DNA from: Wenzhouxiangella marina
GTDB lineage: Bacteria > Pseudomonadota > Gammaproteobacteria > Xanthomonadales > Wenzhouxiangellaceae
Direction of reading: 5' to 3'
NCBI RefSeq assembly: GCF_001187785.1
Contig: NZ_CP012154.1
Span: 2,288,501-2,352,500 of the forward strand
DNA: 64,000 nucleotides
Below are positions 46,699-58,480 of the stretch, in pieces (the stretch's first letter is position 1; every line of letters starts with the position of its first letter). The notes below the pieces were generated by a model, which was given only the letters and a program-made list of their open reading frames with translations, was not told the DNA's origin and did no database searches. Position numbers and translations under genes: made by a program.

Positions 46699-47962
46699 GA
46701 TCCAGGCCACCCTGGCCGCGACCCTGCTCGCCAGCACGCTGCTCGCCGCTCCGGCGAGCGCCGAGGTGCTGGCCCTGACCGGCGCCACCGTTCATCCGGT
46801 CTCCAGCGACCCCATCCCCGACGGCACGGTGCTGATCGAAGATGGGCGCATCACCGCCGTGGGCAGCGATATCGTGGCGCCACCCGGGGCCCGCATCATC
46901 GACCTCGACGGTCTGCATCTCTACCCCGGTTTCGTCCATCCGGCCAGCCAGCTGGGCCTGCGTGAGATCAACAGCGTGGCCGGCACCATCGACACCGCCG
47001 AAATGGGATCGGTCAACGCCGCCCTGCGCGCCGAAGTGGCCTTCAATCACGACTCGATGCTGCTACCGGCCAGCGTCGCCGGCGGCATCCTGAGTGCCCA
47101 CGTGGTGCCCGGTGGCGGTCTGATCCAGGGCAGCTCGGCAGTGCTCGAGCTCGACGGCTGGAGCTGGGAGGAAATGGTCCTCAAGGCCCCGGTGGGAATG
47201 CACATGGAGTTCCCGCCGGCGGCGGTCGATGACGAGAACAACGAAGACCTGGCTCGCATCGAGCAGGTGCTCGATCAGGCCCGTCATCACCTTCGCGCCA
47301 GCGAAGCGGCTCGTGCCGGAACGGCACCGGCGCCGATGCGCAACGATCAGCTCGAGGCCCTGGCGCCCCTGCTGCGCGGCGAACAGCCGCTGTTCATCCG
47401 GGCCAACCGCTACGATGTGATCGAGAAGGCGCTGGACTGGGCCCAGGATCAGGGCTTCGAAGACCTGGTGCTCATGACCAGCCCCGACGTGCAGTACCTG
47501 GCCGAGCGCCTGGCACGGGACGGCATCCCGGTGATCCTGCAGAACGTCTACGCCCTGCCCAGCCGCCGCTGGGAGCCCTATGACATGGCCTTCGTCGCGG
47601 CGGCTCGCCTCGCCGAGGCCGGCGTGCAGTTCGCGATCTCCGACGATGGCAACGATGCGGCCAATGCCCGCAACCTGCCCTTCCAGGCCGGCACGGCCGC
47701 CGCGCATGGGCTGGACAAGCTCTCGGCCCTTCGCAGCGTGACCCTGTGGCCAGCGCAGATCCTCGGCCTCGGCGATGAACTCGGCTCGATCGAAGTCGGC
47801 AAGCGCGCCAGCCTGTTTGCCGCCTCCGGCGATCCCCTCGAGCCGATGACCCGGATCGAACGGGTCTGGATCGCCGGCGCGGAATACGATCTGATGCGCG
47901 ATCCAGGACGCCGCGCCTACGAACGCTACCGCGAGCGCAACCGGCAGGCCCAGGGACGCTGA
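46688..47962 (+). CDS. Exported amidohydrolase-family protein (lacks HxH metal motif)
   Basis: This 424-residue protein has a signal peptide (TLAATLLASTLLAAPASA) and amidohydrolase strands (LTGATVHPVSSDPIPDGTVL, then LGSIEVGKRASLFAASGDPL). At the HxH position it reads YPGFVHPASQ, keeping only one of the histidines. FAISDDGNDAANARN preserves a late acidic position. Its start lies within the end of the middle gene (11-bp overlap from 46688; 46682 is also possible), so all three family members are translationally coupled. Like the first gene it may be non-catalytic or use a different mechanism. Confidence 0.82.
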   Translation: MNTKIQATLAATLLASTLLAAPASAEVLALTGATVHPVSSDPIPDGTVLIEDGRITAVGSDIVAPPGARIIDLDGLHLYPGFVHPASQLGLREINSVAGTIDTAEMGSVNAALRAEVAFNHDSMLLPASVAGGILSAHVVPGGGLIQGSSAVLELDGWSWEEMVLKAPVGMHMEFPPAAVDDENNEDLARIEQVLDQARHHLRASEAARAGTAPAPMRNDQLEALAPLLRGEQPLFIRANRYDVIEKALDWAQDQGFEDLVLMTSPDVQYLAERLARDGIPVILQNVYALPSRRWEPYDMAFVAAARLAEAGVQFAISDDGNDAANARNLPFQAGTAAAHGLDKLSALRSVTLWPAQILGLGDELGSIEVGKRASLFAASGDPLEPMTRIERVWIAGAEYDLMRDPGRRAYERYRERNRQAQGR

Positions 47963-47985
47963 GCCGGCGCGCTCCGGACCGGCGC

Positions 47986-48909
47986 ATGGCCATCCTGCTC
48001 CTGGCGCCAGGGCGCGATTGCAGCGACATCATCGAGGCCGCCCGCGGCCTCGACCCCTCCATCGAGCTTCGTTGCTGGCCCGACATCGGTGACCCGTCGG
48101 AGATCGACTTCGCCGTGACCTGGCGACACCCTGCCGGCAGCCTGGCACATCTGCCCGCACTCAAAGCCGTCAGTTCGCTCGGCGCCGGCGCCGAGCAGCT
48201 GCTCTCCGATCCAGACCTTCCTTCGCGGCTGCCCATCGGGCGCCTCGCCGGGCCGGAACTGGCCCGTGACATGGCCTTCTGGCTGGTTGCCTGGATCAGC
48301 CACTGCTGGCAGGGCCTGGAGCAGATCCGCAAGCAGCAGGCCGCCCGAGAGTGGCTTCCCGTGGCGCCGGAACGCCCGCCGACGGTCGGCCTGCTCGGCA
48401 TGGGCTGCATGGGTCAAGCGGCCGCCCGCGCCCTGCAGGGCCTGGGCGCGGATGTCCGGGGCTGGAGCCTCAGCGGTCGCGGCCCGGACGGGGTGTCGAT
48501 GCACCACGGTCAGAGCGGTCTGGCCACGCTCGCCGGCCAGGTCGACTTCCTGGTCTGCCTGCTACCGTTGACGCCGGCGACGCGCGGCCTGCTCGACCGT
48601 CACCTGTTCGCTCGGATGCGCCCGGACGCCGTCCTGATCAATGCCGGTCGCGGCGAGCATCTGGTCGAAGCCGACCTGCTCGAGGGTCTGGATCGGGGGC
48701 GTCCCGGACTGGCCGTTCTCGATGTCTTCGAGCAGGAGCCGCTGCCTCCGGACCATCCGTTCTGGGCGCATCCTTCGATTCGCATCAGCCCGCACTGCGC
48801 GGCGCTCAGCCGGCCGCGCGAAGTGGCCGAGCTGATGCTCGAAAGCTATCGACGCGTCCAGCGTGGCGAGGCACCGCTCGGCCTGGTGGATCGGGAGCGT
48901 GCTTACTGA
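47986..48909 (+). CDS. D-2-hydroxyacid dehydrogenase (glyoxylate/hydroxypyruvate reductase A type)
   Basis: This 307-residue NAD(P)-dependent enzyme resembles GhrA. The Rossmann motif is TVGLLGMGCMGQAAARAL (about 133-150), followed by CLLPLTPATRGLLD, INAGRGEHLVEADL (catalytic Arg region), LDVFEQEPLPPDHPFW (Glu) and SPHCAALSRP (His). It would reduce glyoxylate or hydroxypyruvate in the cytoplasm. It starts 23 bp after the amidohydrolase trio, possibly in the same transcript, and its 3' end overlaps the convergent phospholipase D-type gene by 7 bp. Confidence 0.88.
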   Translation: MAILLLAPGRDCSDIIEAARGLDPSIELRCWPDIGDPSEIDFAVTWRHPAGSLAHLPALKAVSSLGAGAEQLLSDPDLPSRLPIGRLAGPELARDMAFWLVAWISHCWQGLEQIRKQQAAREWLPVAPERPPTVGLLGMGCMGQAAARALQGLGADVRGWSLSGRGPDGVSMHHGQSGLATLAGQVDFLVCLLPLTPATRGLLDRHLFARMRPDAVLINAGRGEHLVEADLLEGLDRGRPGLAVLDVFEQEPLPPDHPFWAHPSIRISPHCAALSRPREVAELMLESYRRVQRGEAPLGLVDRERAY

Positions 48910-50069
48910 GCCTGACGGCTCCAGAGCCAGCGCGCCACGAGGGGATCGACTCGTGCGAGCAGAAAATAGGCGACGTGCTGGCGCAGGCGCCGCCAGATGC
49001 CCTGCCGAGCCTTCCAGCCCCTCGCGTCGATGGTTTCGGCCCTTTCGGCCATGGCATCGACCAGGCCGTGGGCCTGCTGCACAAGGCGGGGCTCACTCAA
49101 TCGCAGCAGCAGTTCGTAGTCGATGTGCAGGCTGCGCGTATTGAAATTCGCCGAGCCCACGTAGACGTGACGGTCGGCGATGACCAGCTTGGAATGCAGG
49201 ATCTGCGGCTGGTATTCCAGAATCTCGACGCCGGCCTCCAGCAAGCGGGAATACAGAGCACGGCTGGCGTGCAGGGCCAGCTGGACATCGCTCCTGGCCG
49301 GCAACAGCAGTCGGACCCGCCCGCCCTGTCTGGCTCGCTGCACGAGGCGTCGCCGCAGGCGCCAGGGGGGCAGGAAGTAGGGGCTGACCACGGTGATCGA
49401 CCGGGCCCGCGACAGATCGTCCATCAGGGACGCCTTGAGCGGGTTCGGCCCGCGCCCCGGCCCGCCCAGCAACAGATGGCCATGACCGGTCATCTTCACC
49501 CGCCGCTCGTGGGCCACGCGCAGGCGGGCCAGGCGCGGAGGCGGTTCGCTGGCCAGCTGGTACATCCGATCGAAGGCCATGGCCAGGGCATCGACCAGGG
49601 GACCGCTCAGGGCGAGCCCCAGGTCCGCCCAGCCGTGCTCGACGCCATCGCCGTCGTACTCGTCACCGATGTTGAAACCTCCGACGATCGCGCGCTCGCG
49701 ATCGCAGACCAGCAGCTTGCGGTGATTACGGAAGACCAGGCGACCGGCCTTGAGCGGATTGAAGCGGCGAACCTTGCCCCCGGCCGCCTCGAGGCCATCG
49801 AAGAATCCGGCCGGCAGTCGTACTGACCCCAAGGCATCGACCAGCAGGTGCACGCGCAGGCCGCGCTCGGCGGCCTCGATCAGGGCGGAACGCATCCGTC
49901 GACCACAATCGTCGTCGTTGAAGATGTAGGTCTGGAGCTTGACGCTGTAGGACGCCTGCTCGATCTCGGCACGCATCGCGGCCAGGCCGGAAGCCCCGCT
50001 CGGTAGCCAGTGCGCCTTGAGCGACTTCATTTGCTGCGCCGTTGCCAGCCGGACGTCCCTTCCCCACAT
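48903..50069 (-). CDS. Phospholipase D-type cardiolipin synthase family protein
   Basis: This 388-residue protein has the two HKD motifs of the PLD superfamily: NHRKLLVCDRERAIVGGFNIGDEY and LHSKLVIADRHVYVGSANFNTRS. Both have the His-x-Lys-x4-Asp spacing, so the enzyme is likely active in transferring phosphatidyl groups to form cardiolipin. No N-terminal membrane helices are present, as in ClsB/ClsC forms; a C-terminal helix-rich region may bind the membrane. An alternative start is the ATG at 50030. Convergent 7-bp overlap with the dehydrogenase gene. Confidence 0.9.
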   Translation of the reverse strand: MWGRDVRLATAQQMKSLKAHWLPSGASGLAAMRAEIEQASYSVKLQTYIFNDDDCGRRMRSALIEAAERGLRVHLLVDALGSVRLPAGFFDGLEAAGGKVRRFNPLKAGRLVFRNHRKLLVCDRERAIVGGFNIGDEYDGDGVEHGWADLGLALSGPLVDALAMAFDRMYQLASEPPPRLARLRVAHERRVKMTGHGHLLLGGPGRGPNPLKASLMDDLSRARSITVVSPYFLPPWRLRRRLVQRARQGGRVRLLLPARSDVQLALHASRALYSRLLEAGVEILEYQPQILHSKLVIADRHVYVGSANFNTRSLHIDYELLLRLSEPRLVQQAHGLVDAMAERAETIDARGWKARQGIWRRLRQHVAYFLLARVDPLVARWLWSRQAQ

Positions 50070-50134
50070 CGAGGAAGATCGGCCCGCGCCCCGTTCGTAT
50101 GAACCCCGAGTGTGAACAAAATCGCGCTCGCTGA

Positions 50135-51322
<1,188 letters not shown>

Positions 51323-51330
51323 GCCTGGCC

Positions 51331-52179
51331 ATGAGCGAGTCCCTGCGTGAACTGTCCGCCCAGCGAAGCTTCGGCGGCTGGCATCGCCGCTACGGCCATC
51401 GATCCGGGACCCTGGACTGCGACATGGAACTGGCGGTCTACCTGCCGCCGGCGGCCGAGCACGGTCCCGTCCCGGCCTTGTGGTGGCTATCCGGCCTGAC
51501 CTGCACGGACGAGAACTTCATGCAGAAGGCCGGGGCCCACCGCCTGGCCGCCGAACTGGGACTGGCCATCGTCTGCCCCGACACGAGTCCCCGGGGCACC
51601 GATCTTCCGGGCGAGCACGACAGCTGGGACTTCGGCTCGGGCGCCGGCTTCTATGTGAACGCCAGCCGCGAGCCCTGGTCCGCGCATTACCGCATGTTCG
51701 ACTACGTGACCCGGGAGCTGCCCTCCCTGCTCGAAGCCGCCCTGCCCCTGAACGGCGTGCGTTCGATCAGCGGGCACTCCATGGGCGGTCACGGCGCCCT
51801 GATCTGTGCGCTCAAGCGACCCGAACTGTACCGTTCCGTGTCGGCCTTCGCGCCGATCGCGAACCCGAGTGCCTGCCCCTGGGGCGATAAGGCCTTCAGC
51901 GCTTACCTGGGCGAGGACCGCGAGACCTGGAAGGCATGGGATGCCTGCGAGCTGATCCGCTCGCAGGGCTGCGACTTCGCGCTACTGGTCGATCAGGGCG
52001 ACGCGGACAATTTCCTGCACGACGGCCAGCTCCGGCCCGAAGCCCTGGAAGCCGCCTGCGAGGACGCGCGGGTGGAGCTGACGCTGCGACGCCAGCCCGG
52101 CTACGATCACAGCTATTTCTTCATCGCCAGCTTCATCGACGAACACCTGCGCTTCCATGGGCGCCAGCTGAGCCGCTGA
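51331..52179 (+). CDS. fghA: S-formylglutathione hydrolase
   Basis: This 282-residue esterase completes glutathione-dependent formaldehyde oxidation by hydrolysing S-formylglutathione to formate. The triad is Ser150 in ISGHSMGGHGA, Asp226 in DQGDADNFL and His260 in PGYDHSYFF. ALWWLSGLTCTDENFMQKAGA and DTSPRGTD are family hallmarks. It is in one operon with frmA and ends 9 bp before the convergent uvrB stop. Confidence 0.96.
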   Translation: MSESLRELSAQRSFGGWHRRYGHRSGTLDCDMELAVYLPPAAEHGPVPALWWLSGLTCTDENFMQKAGAHRLAAELGLAIVCPDTSPRGTDLPGEHDSWDFGSGAGFYVNASREPWSAHYRMFDYVTRELPSLLEAALPLNGVRSISGHSMGGHGALICALKRPELYRSVSAFAPIANPSACPWGDKAFSAYLGEDRETWKAWDACELIRSQGCDFALLVDQGDADNFLHDGQLRPEALEAACEDARVELTLRRQPGYDHSYFFIASFIDEHLRFHGRQLSR

Positions 52180-52188
52180 TCCCGCGGC

Positions 52189-54204
52189 TCAGTCCTCCAC
52201 CCCCAGGCCCTGGTTGCGCAGCTGGTGAATCTGGTCGCGCAGCCGGGCCGCCTCCTCGAACTCGAGGTTTTCGGCGGCCTTGAACATCGCCTTCTCCAAA
52301 TCGGCGATGCTCCTGGCCGCTTCACCGGGGCTGATCGCTTCGGCGCCGTAGGCACCCCGCTTGTCCGCCGCCTTCCGGCCCGACTTCTTCTTGCCCGGGA
52401 CCTGATGGGCATCGGCCATGATGTCGGCGATGTTCTTGCGGATCGTCTGCGGCGTGATGCCGTGTTCCTCGTTGTGGGCGATCTGCTTGGCCCGTCGGCG
52501 CTCGGTCTCCTCGATCGCCCGGCGCATCGACTCGGTCACGTGGTCGGCATAGAGAATCGCCTTGCCGCGCTCATTGCGGGCCGCTCGACCGATGGTCTGG
52601 ATCAGTGAGCCCTCCGAGCGCAGGAAGCCTTCCTTGTCGGCGTCCAGGATCGCCACCAGGGACACCTCGGGCAGGTCCAGGCCTTCGCGCAGCAGGTTGA
52701 TGCCGACGAGCACGTCGAAGGTCCCCAGGCGCAGATCGCGGATGATCTCGACCCGCTCGACGGTGTCGACGTCGGAGTGCAGATAGCGCACCCGGACGTC
52801 GTGCTCGGACAGGTACTCGGTCAGGTTCTCGGCCATGCGCTTGGTCAGGGTCGTGACCAGGACCCGATCGCCATCGCCGACGCGTTCGCGGATCTCGGAG
52901 AGCAGATCGTCGACCTGCGTGTCGACGGGACGAACCTCGACCTCGGGGTCGATCAGACCGGTCGGCCTGACCACCTGCTCGGCCACGACGGGCGAGCGTT
53001 CGAGCTCCCAGCTGCGTGGTGTGGCCGAGACCAGAATCATCTGCGGCGCCCGGGCCTCGAACTCCTCGAACTTGAGGGGCCGGTTGTCCAGCGCCGAAGG
53101 CAGGCGGAACCCGTATTCGACCAGCGTCTCCTTGCGCGCGCGATCGCCCCGGTACATGCCGCCGATCTGCGGGATCGTGACGTGCGACTCGTCGGCGATC
53201 AGGATGGCGTTGCTGGGCAGGTAGTCGAACAGGGTCGGCGGCGGATCACCCGGCTGGCGCCCGGTCAGGTGACGAGAGTAGTTCTCGATGCCCTGGCAAT
53301 AGCCCAGTTCCATCATCATCTCGATATCGAACTGGGTGCGCTGCTTGATGCGCTGGGCTTCGAGCAGCTTGCCGGCCCCTTCGAGCTGGGCCAGGCGCTC
53401 CTTCAGCTCGGCCTTGATCGCCTCGATCGCATCCAGCACGACCTGGCGCGGGGTGACGTAGTGGGTCTTCGGAAACACCGTCAGCTCGTCGACCTTGCCG
53501 TGCAGCTCACCGGTCAGCGGATCGAAATGGCTGATCCGCTCGATCTCGTCATCGAAGAGCTCGACCCGGACCGCTTCCATCTCCGAATCGCCCGGAAACA
53601 GATCGATCAGCTCGCCCCGCACTCGATAGGTACCTCGACGGAGCTCGAAGTCGTTGCGCGAGTACTGCATCTCCGCCAGGCGACGCAGGATCTCGCGCTG
53701 GCTGATCCGCTCCCCGACCTTCAGCGGCAAGGTCATCTTCAGAAAGGAACTGGGGTCCCCCAGGCCGTAGATGGCCGAGACCGTGGCCACGATCACCGCA
53801 TCGGGACGCTCGAGCAGGGCCTTGGTGGCCGACAGGCGCATCTGCTCGATGTGCTCGTTGATCGAAGCATCCTTCTCGATGAAGGTATCGGTCGAAGGCA
53901 CATAGGCCTCGGGCTGGTAGTAGTCGTAGTAGGAAACGAAGTACTCGACGGCATTGTCGGGGAAGAAGGACTTGAACTCTCCGTAGAGCTGGGCCGCCAG
54001 GGTCTTGTTCGGTGCCATGACGAGCGCCGGTCGCTGGACCCGCTCGATCACGTTGGCCATGGTGAAGGTCTTGCCCGAACCGGTCACGCCGAGCAGGGTC
54101 TGGTGGGAGTTCCCCGCGTTCAGGGAATCGACCAGGGCCTGGATCGCGGTCGGCTGATCACCGGCCGGTTCGTAGCTGGAGGCCATGCGAAATCGTCGAG
54201 TCAT
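52189..54204 (-). CDS. uvrB: Excinuclease ABC subunit B
   Basis: This 671-residue helicase-like subunit verifies DNA damage in nucleotide excision repair. It has Walker [10 protein letters not shown] (39-47), the beta-hairpin [21 protein letters not shown] (Walker B), [23 protein letters not shown] and a C-terminal UVR motif ([24 protein letters not shown]). The length agrees with E. coli (673). I choose ATG 54204, aligned with the family N-terminus. An upstream in-frame ATG at 54243 has a GAGG ribosome site and would add 13 residues. Confidence 0.97.
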   Translation of the reverse strand: MTRRFRMASSYEPAGDQPTAIQALVDSLNAGNSHQTLLGVTGSGKTFTMANVIERVQRPALVMAPNKTLAAQLYGEFKSFFPDNAVEYFVSYYDYYQPEAYVPSTDTFIEKDASINEHIEQMRLSATKALLERPDAVIVATVSAIYGLGDPSSFLKMTLPLKVGERISQREILRRLAEMQYSRNDFELRRGTYRVRGELIDLFPGDSEMEAVRVELFDDEIERISHFDPLTGELHGKVDELTVFPKTHYVTPRQVVLDAIEAIKAELKERLAQLEGAGKLLEAQRIKQRTQFDIEMMMELGYCQGIENYSRHLTGRQPGDPPPTLFDYLPSNAILIADESHVTIPQIGGMYRGDRARKETLVEYGFRLPSALDNRPLKFEEFEARAPQMILVSATPRSWELERSPVVAEQVVRPTGLIDPEVEVRPVDTQVDDLLSEIRERVGDGDRVLVTTLTKRMAENLTEYLSEHDVRVRYLHSDVDTVERVEIIRDLRLGTFDVLVGINLLREGLDLPEVSLVAILDADKEGFLRSEGSLIQTIGRAARNERGKAILYADHVTESMRRAIEETERRRAKQIAHNEEHGITPQTIRKNIADIMADAHQVPGKKKSGRKAADKRGAYGAEAISPGEAARSIADLEKAMFKAAENLEFEEAARLRDQIHQLRNQGLGVED

Positions 54205-54206
54205 AC

Positions 54207-54212
54207 TATAAT
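54207..54212 (+). promoter_or_regulatory. Consensus -10 element for the aminotransferase gene
   Basis: A perfect TATAAT lies 58 bp before the GTG start, immediately upstream of the divergent uvrB ATG. No -35 match is evident. Confidence 0.4.
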
Positions 54213-54269
54213 TATCGGGCAGGGCTGCGGGCGGAATGCCCATCCTATCCTCGATCAGGGAGAGTCATC

Positions 54270-55454
54270 GTGAGCATCCGTTTTTCGTCGCGCGTCGCAC
54301 AGGTCAAACCGTCGGCCACCATCGCCATGAGCATGAAGGCCGCCGAGCTGCGCGCCCAGGGCCGGGACATACTGTCCCTGAGCATGGGTGAGCCTGACTT
54401 CGACACGCCGGAGCACGTTCGCGAGGCCGCCATCCGGGCCATCAGGGAAGGCCAGACACGCTACACGGCCGTCGACGGCACGCCTGCACTGAAGCAGGCC
54501 GTGATCGCCAAGCTTGCCCGTGACAATGGACTCGAGTATCAGGCGTCGGAAATCCTGGTCTCCTGCGGCGCCAAGCAGTCGATCTACAACCTGCTCCAGG
54601 CCCTGCTCGACGAAGGCGATGAAGTGCTGATCCCGGCGCCCTACTGGGTCTCCTACCCGGACATGGTCCGCCTGGCCGGCGCCGCACCGGTGATCCTCAA
54701 CACCACGGACAAGACCGATTACCGGATCACTCCGGCTCAGCTGGCCTCGGCGATCACCGAGCAGACCCGCCTGTTGATCTTCAACTCTCCGAGCAATCCG
54801 ACCGGTCGCGCCTATTCACGCAAGCAACTCTCGGAACTGGCCGAGGTGCTGCTCGAACATCCCCGCCTGATGATCTGTTCCGACGACATCTACGAGCACA
54901 TCTGGTGGGCCGATTCGCCGTTCACGAGCCTCGGCCAGGTCGCCCCGGCCCTGAAGGACCGTCTGGTCGTCATCAACGGGGTGTCCAAGGCCTATGCCAT
55001 GACCGGCTGGCGCATCGGCTACGCCGCAGGACCCGCCGAGCTGATCCGGGAAATGCGCAAGATCCAGGGCCAGAGCACCTCCAACCCCTGCTCCATCGCC
55101 CAGGCCGCCGCCACGGCCGCACTGAACGGCGACCAGGCCTGCGTGAGCGAGATGTGCCAGGAATTCAAGCGTCGCCACGACTGGCTCGTGCCCTCCCTCG
55201 ACCGTCTGCCCGGCGTGCGCTGCACCCCCGGGCAAGGTTCGTTCTACGCCTTTGCCGATTTCCAGGAGGCGATCGAGACCCTGGGCCTCGACGACGATCT
55301 GGCGCTGGCGGAAATGCTGCTGGAAAAAGCCGGCGTCGCCACGGTGCCCGGTACCGCTTTCGGCGCGCCAGGGCATCTTCGTCTCAGCTTCGCCTGCGAT
55401 CTGGACACGCTGAAGGACGCCGTGCGGCGGATCGGCAGCGCCCTGCAAGGCTGA
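54270..55454 (+). CDS. Pyridoxal-phosphate aminotransferase, class I (aspartate aminotransferase type)
   Basis: This 394-residue enzyme is a class I/II aminotransferase of the AspB type. It has LSMGEPDFDTPEHV, YTAVDGTPALKQAV, ISCGAKQ-like ILVSCGAKQSIYN, NSPSNPTGRAYS (Asn194-type PLP contact) and the Schiff-base Lys240 in VSKAYAMTGWRIGYAAG. Aspartate is the likely amino donor, but related enzymes use other substrates. The start is GTG at 54270 with AGGGAGAG five bases upstream. Confidence 0.93.
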   Translation: MSIRFSSRVAQVKPSATIAMSMKAAELRAQGRDILSLSMGEPDFDTPEHVREAAIRAIREGQTRYTAVDGTPALKQAVIAKLARDNGLEYQASEILVSCGAKQSIYNLLQALLDEGDEVLIPAPYWVSYPDMVRLAGAAPVILNTTDKTDYRITPAQLASAITEQTRLLIFNSPSNPTGRAYSRKQLSELAEVLLEHPRLMICSDDIYEHIWWADSPFTSLGQVAPALKDRLVVINGVSKAYAMTGWRIGYAAGPAELIREMRKIQGQSTSNPCSIAQAAATAALNGDQACVSEMCQEFKRRHDWLVPSLDRLPGVRCTPGQGSFYAFADFQEAIETLGLDDDLALAEMLLEKAGVATVPGTAFGAPGHLRLSFACDLDTLKDAVRRIGSALQG

Positions 55455-55467
55455 AGGAAGCCGCCGG

Positions 55468-55815
55468 CTACTCGCCCGGGAAGGTCATCTCGAAGGGGCG
55501 GCGGACGGCCGCGACCTGCTCGAAGCGCAGCAGCAGGGTCAGACCCAGTCGATCGACGCGGGCCAGGAATTCCCGATTCGCGTCGGGCGGCGTGTCGACG
55601 AAACCGTACTGCCCATCGAGCAAGCGACGCAGCTGGTCCCAGGCCGAGCGAACATCGGCGTTGTTTCCATCCAGTCGCACCAGCACCGGCACGTTTCGCC
55701 CCGGCTCGAGCCAGACGCTCAGACCCGCATCCACGCGCGGATCATCGAAGGCCTGCGTCGACCTTGCGAAAGAGAGAAGAAAAACCAGGAAAATCAGAAT
55801 AATACGGCTGGGCAT
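55468..55815 (-). CDS. Hypothetical exported protein
   Basis: I do not recognise this 115-residue protein. It has a strongly hydrophobic signal peptide (RIILIFLVFLLSFARSTQAF) and a mature part of ~95 residues with SVWLEPGRNVPVLVRLDG, suggestive of a small beta-rich periplasmic domain. I start at ATG 55815, since the longer open frame to 55866 only adds a polar extension before the signal. It converges on the aminotransferase gene (13 bp) and follows nadE by 67 bp on the same strand. Confidence 0.6.
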   Translation of the reverse strand: MPSRIILIFLVFLLSFARSTQAFDDPRVDAGLSVWLEPGRNVPVLVRLDGNNADVRSAWDQLRRLLDGQYGFVDTPPDANREFLARVDRLGLTLLLRFEQVAAVRRPFEMTFPGE

Positions 55816-55882
55816 CGATCCGTGGCGAGCAATGGAAACCTGGCCCACATGCTGCCGTGCAGGCATGACATGCCCGTGACGC

Positions 55883-57514
55883 TCAGCTGCCGATCCCGCT
55901 GTCCCGCCAGCCCGAGGTGATCGGATAGCGCCGATCCCGTCCGAAGGCCTTGCGCGTGATTCGAGGTCCCGGCGCGCCCTGGCGACGCTTGTACTCCGCG
56001 GCCAGCACCATGCCGGCCACTCGACGAACGATCTTCTCCTCGATGCCCAATGCCACGATGTCGGCGATCGGACGATCTTCTTCGACGTAGGCCGTGATGA
56101 TCCGATCGAGCACCTCGTAGGGAGGCAGGCTGTCCTGGTCGGTCTGGTCAGGCCTGAGTTCGGCCGAGGGGGGGCGATCGATGATGCCCTGAGGAATGGC
56201 CGGAGATTGCCCGTTGCGCCAGTTCGACAGCTCGTAGACCAGCTGCTTCAGGCAATCCTTGATCGGGCTGAAGCCGCCGCACATGTCGCCATAGATGGTC
56301 GAATACCCGGTGGCCAGTTCGCTCTTGTTGGACGTCGCCAGCGGCAGGTGACCGAACTTGTTCGACAGGGCCATGACGATGTTGCCCCTGGCCCGGGCCT
56401 GCAGATTCTCTTCGGTGAAATTCTCGGGCCGTCCATCGAAGACCTCGGCCAGCTGCTTGAGCATGGCCTGGTAGATGGGCTCGATCGAGATGTTGTCGTA
56501 GTGAATCCCCAGCAGGTCGATCTGCTCGGTCGCCAGGATCAGGGATAGCTCGGAAGTGTGACGGGACGGCATCATCACGCCCAGCACCCGATCCGGCCCG
56601 AGGGCATCGGCCGCGATGGCAGCAGTCAGACTGGAGTCGATTCCACCGGACAGGCCGAAGACCACCGACTCGAACTTGTTCTTGAGCACGTAATCGCGCA
56701 GGCCACGCTGGAGCACGCGATAGATGACCGGCAGGTCCTCGGTCTCGCCCTTCGGCCAGTTCACCTCGTCGATCGCACCGCTGGCGGGATCGTAGCCGAC
56801 CACCAGCAGGGACTCTTCGCACAGGGGTGCCGGTGCGCTCAGTCGGCCGTTTCCGTCGATGTAGAGGGAATGTCCGTCGAAGACCAGCTCGTCCTGGCCG
56901 CCCACGCAGTTGAGGTAGATCAGCGGCAGCCCGGTTTCCGCATGGCGGTCACGCAACACCTGCGATCGGTCTTCGTGCTTGTTCCGATAGTAGGGCGACG
57001 CATTCGCCGAGACGATCAGCTGGGCGCCCGCCGCTCTTGCCGCCCTGCATGCCTCCGGCGTCCAGGTGTCTTCGCAGATGATGATCCCGACGCGCACACC
57101 GGCGACCTCGATGACCAGCGGCTGATCCCCGGGAAGGAAATAGCGGCGTTCATCGAAGACCGCGTAGTTCGGCAGATCCCACTTGTCGTAGCTGCCGAGC
57201 ACCCGACCGTCGCGCAGCCAGGACATGGAGTTGTACCGGCCCTCGCCTACCCCGCTGCGCGGGTGGCCGACGAGCACGTCGATGCCCTGGACCGCCCGGG
57301 TGATCTCGGCCAGCAGGGCTTCGGTCCGGCGCATGAAGCCAGGACGCAGCACCAGGTCCTCCGGCGGGTAGCCGGTCAGCGCGAGTTCGGGGAAGACGAT
57401 CAGATCCGCACCGTGTTCGTCGCGAGCGCGGGCGATCGATTCGAGGATACGATCCCGATTGCCGGTGATGTGTCCGACCAGGAAGTCATCCTGGGCCAAG
57501 GCGATCTTGAGCAT
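55883..57514 (-). CDS. nadE: Glutamine-dependent NAD+ synthetase
   Basis: This 543-residue enzyme amidates nicotinic acid adenine dinucleotide to NAD. The N-terminal nitrilase-type glutaminase has its Glu43 (VFPELALTG), Lys111 (YDKWDLPNY) and Cys147 (IIICEDTW) triad. The C-terminal synthetase has the PP-loop VFGLSGGIDSSLTAAI and SNKSELATGYSTIYGDMCGGFSPI. The length and fusion match other proteobacterial glutamine-dependent NadE. Confidence 0.96.
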   Translation of the reverse strand: MLKIALAQDDFLVGHITGNRDRILESIARARDEHGADLIVFPELALTGYPPEDLVLRPGFMRRTEALLAEITRAVQGIDVLVGHPRSGVGEGRYNSMSWLRDGRVLGSYDKWDLPNYAVFDERRYFLPGDQPLVIEVAGVRVGIIICEDTWTPEACRAARAAGAQLIVSANASPYYRNKHEDRSQVLRDRHAETGLPLIYLNCVGGQDELVFDGHSLYIDGNGRLSAPAPLCEESLLVVGYDPASGAIDEVNWPKGETEDLPVIYRVLQRGLRDYVLKNKFESVVFGLSGGIDSSLTAAIAADALGPDRVLGVMMPSRHTSELSLILATEQIDLLGIHYDNISIEPIYQAMLKQLAEVFDGRPENFTEENLQARARGNIVMALSNKFGHLPLATSNKSELATGYSTIYGDMCGGFSPIKDCLKQLVYELSNWRNGQSPAIPQGIIDRPPSAELRPDQTDQDSLPPYEVLDRIITAYVEEDRPIADIVALGIEEKIVRRVAGMVLAAEYKRRQGAPGPRITRKAFGRDRRYPITSGWRDSGIGS

Positions 57515-57544
57515 GTCGGGAATCGTCGATTGACCGGCGGAAGC

Positions 57545-57581
57545 CCGGTTCGGACGGCGATTTCCTCGCCCTCCGAACCGG
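57545..57581 (-). terminator. Stable hairpin downstream of sucD
   Basis: CCGGTTCGGA (57545-57554) pairs with TCCGAACCGG (57572-57581), and an inner GGCGA/TCGCC stem continues after single-base bulges, giving a 15-bp structure with a TTTCC loop. It begins 15 bp after the sucD stop on the minus strand. There is no T-run, so it may act as a weak or Rho-assisted terminator, or shape 3' ends. Confidence 0.55.
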
Positions 57582-57596
57582 ACCTCCTGGCCGGAA

Positions 57597-58469
<873 letters not shown>

Positions 58470-58480
58470 TGCAGATTCCT

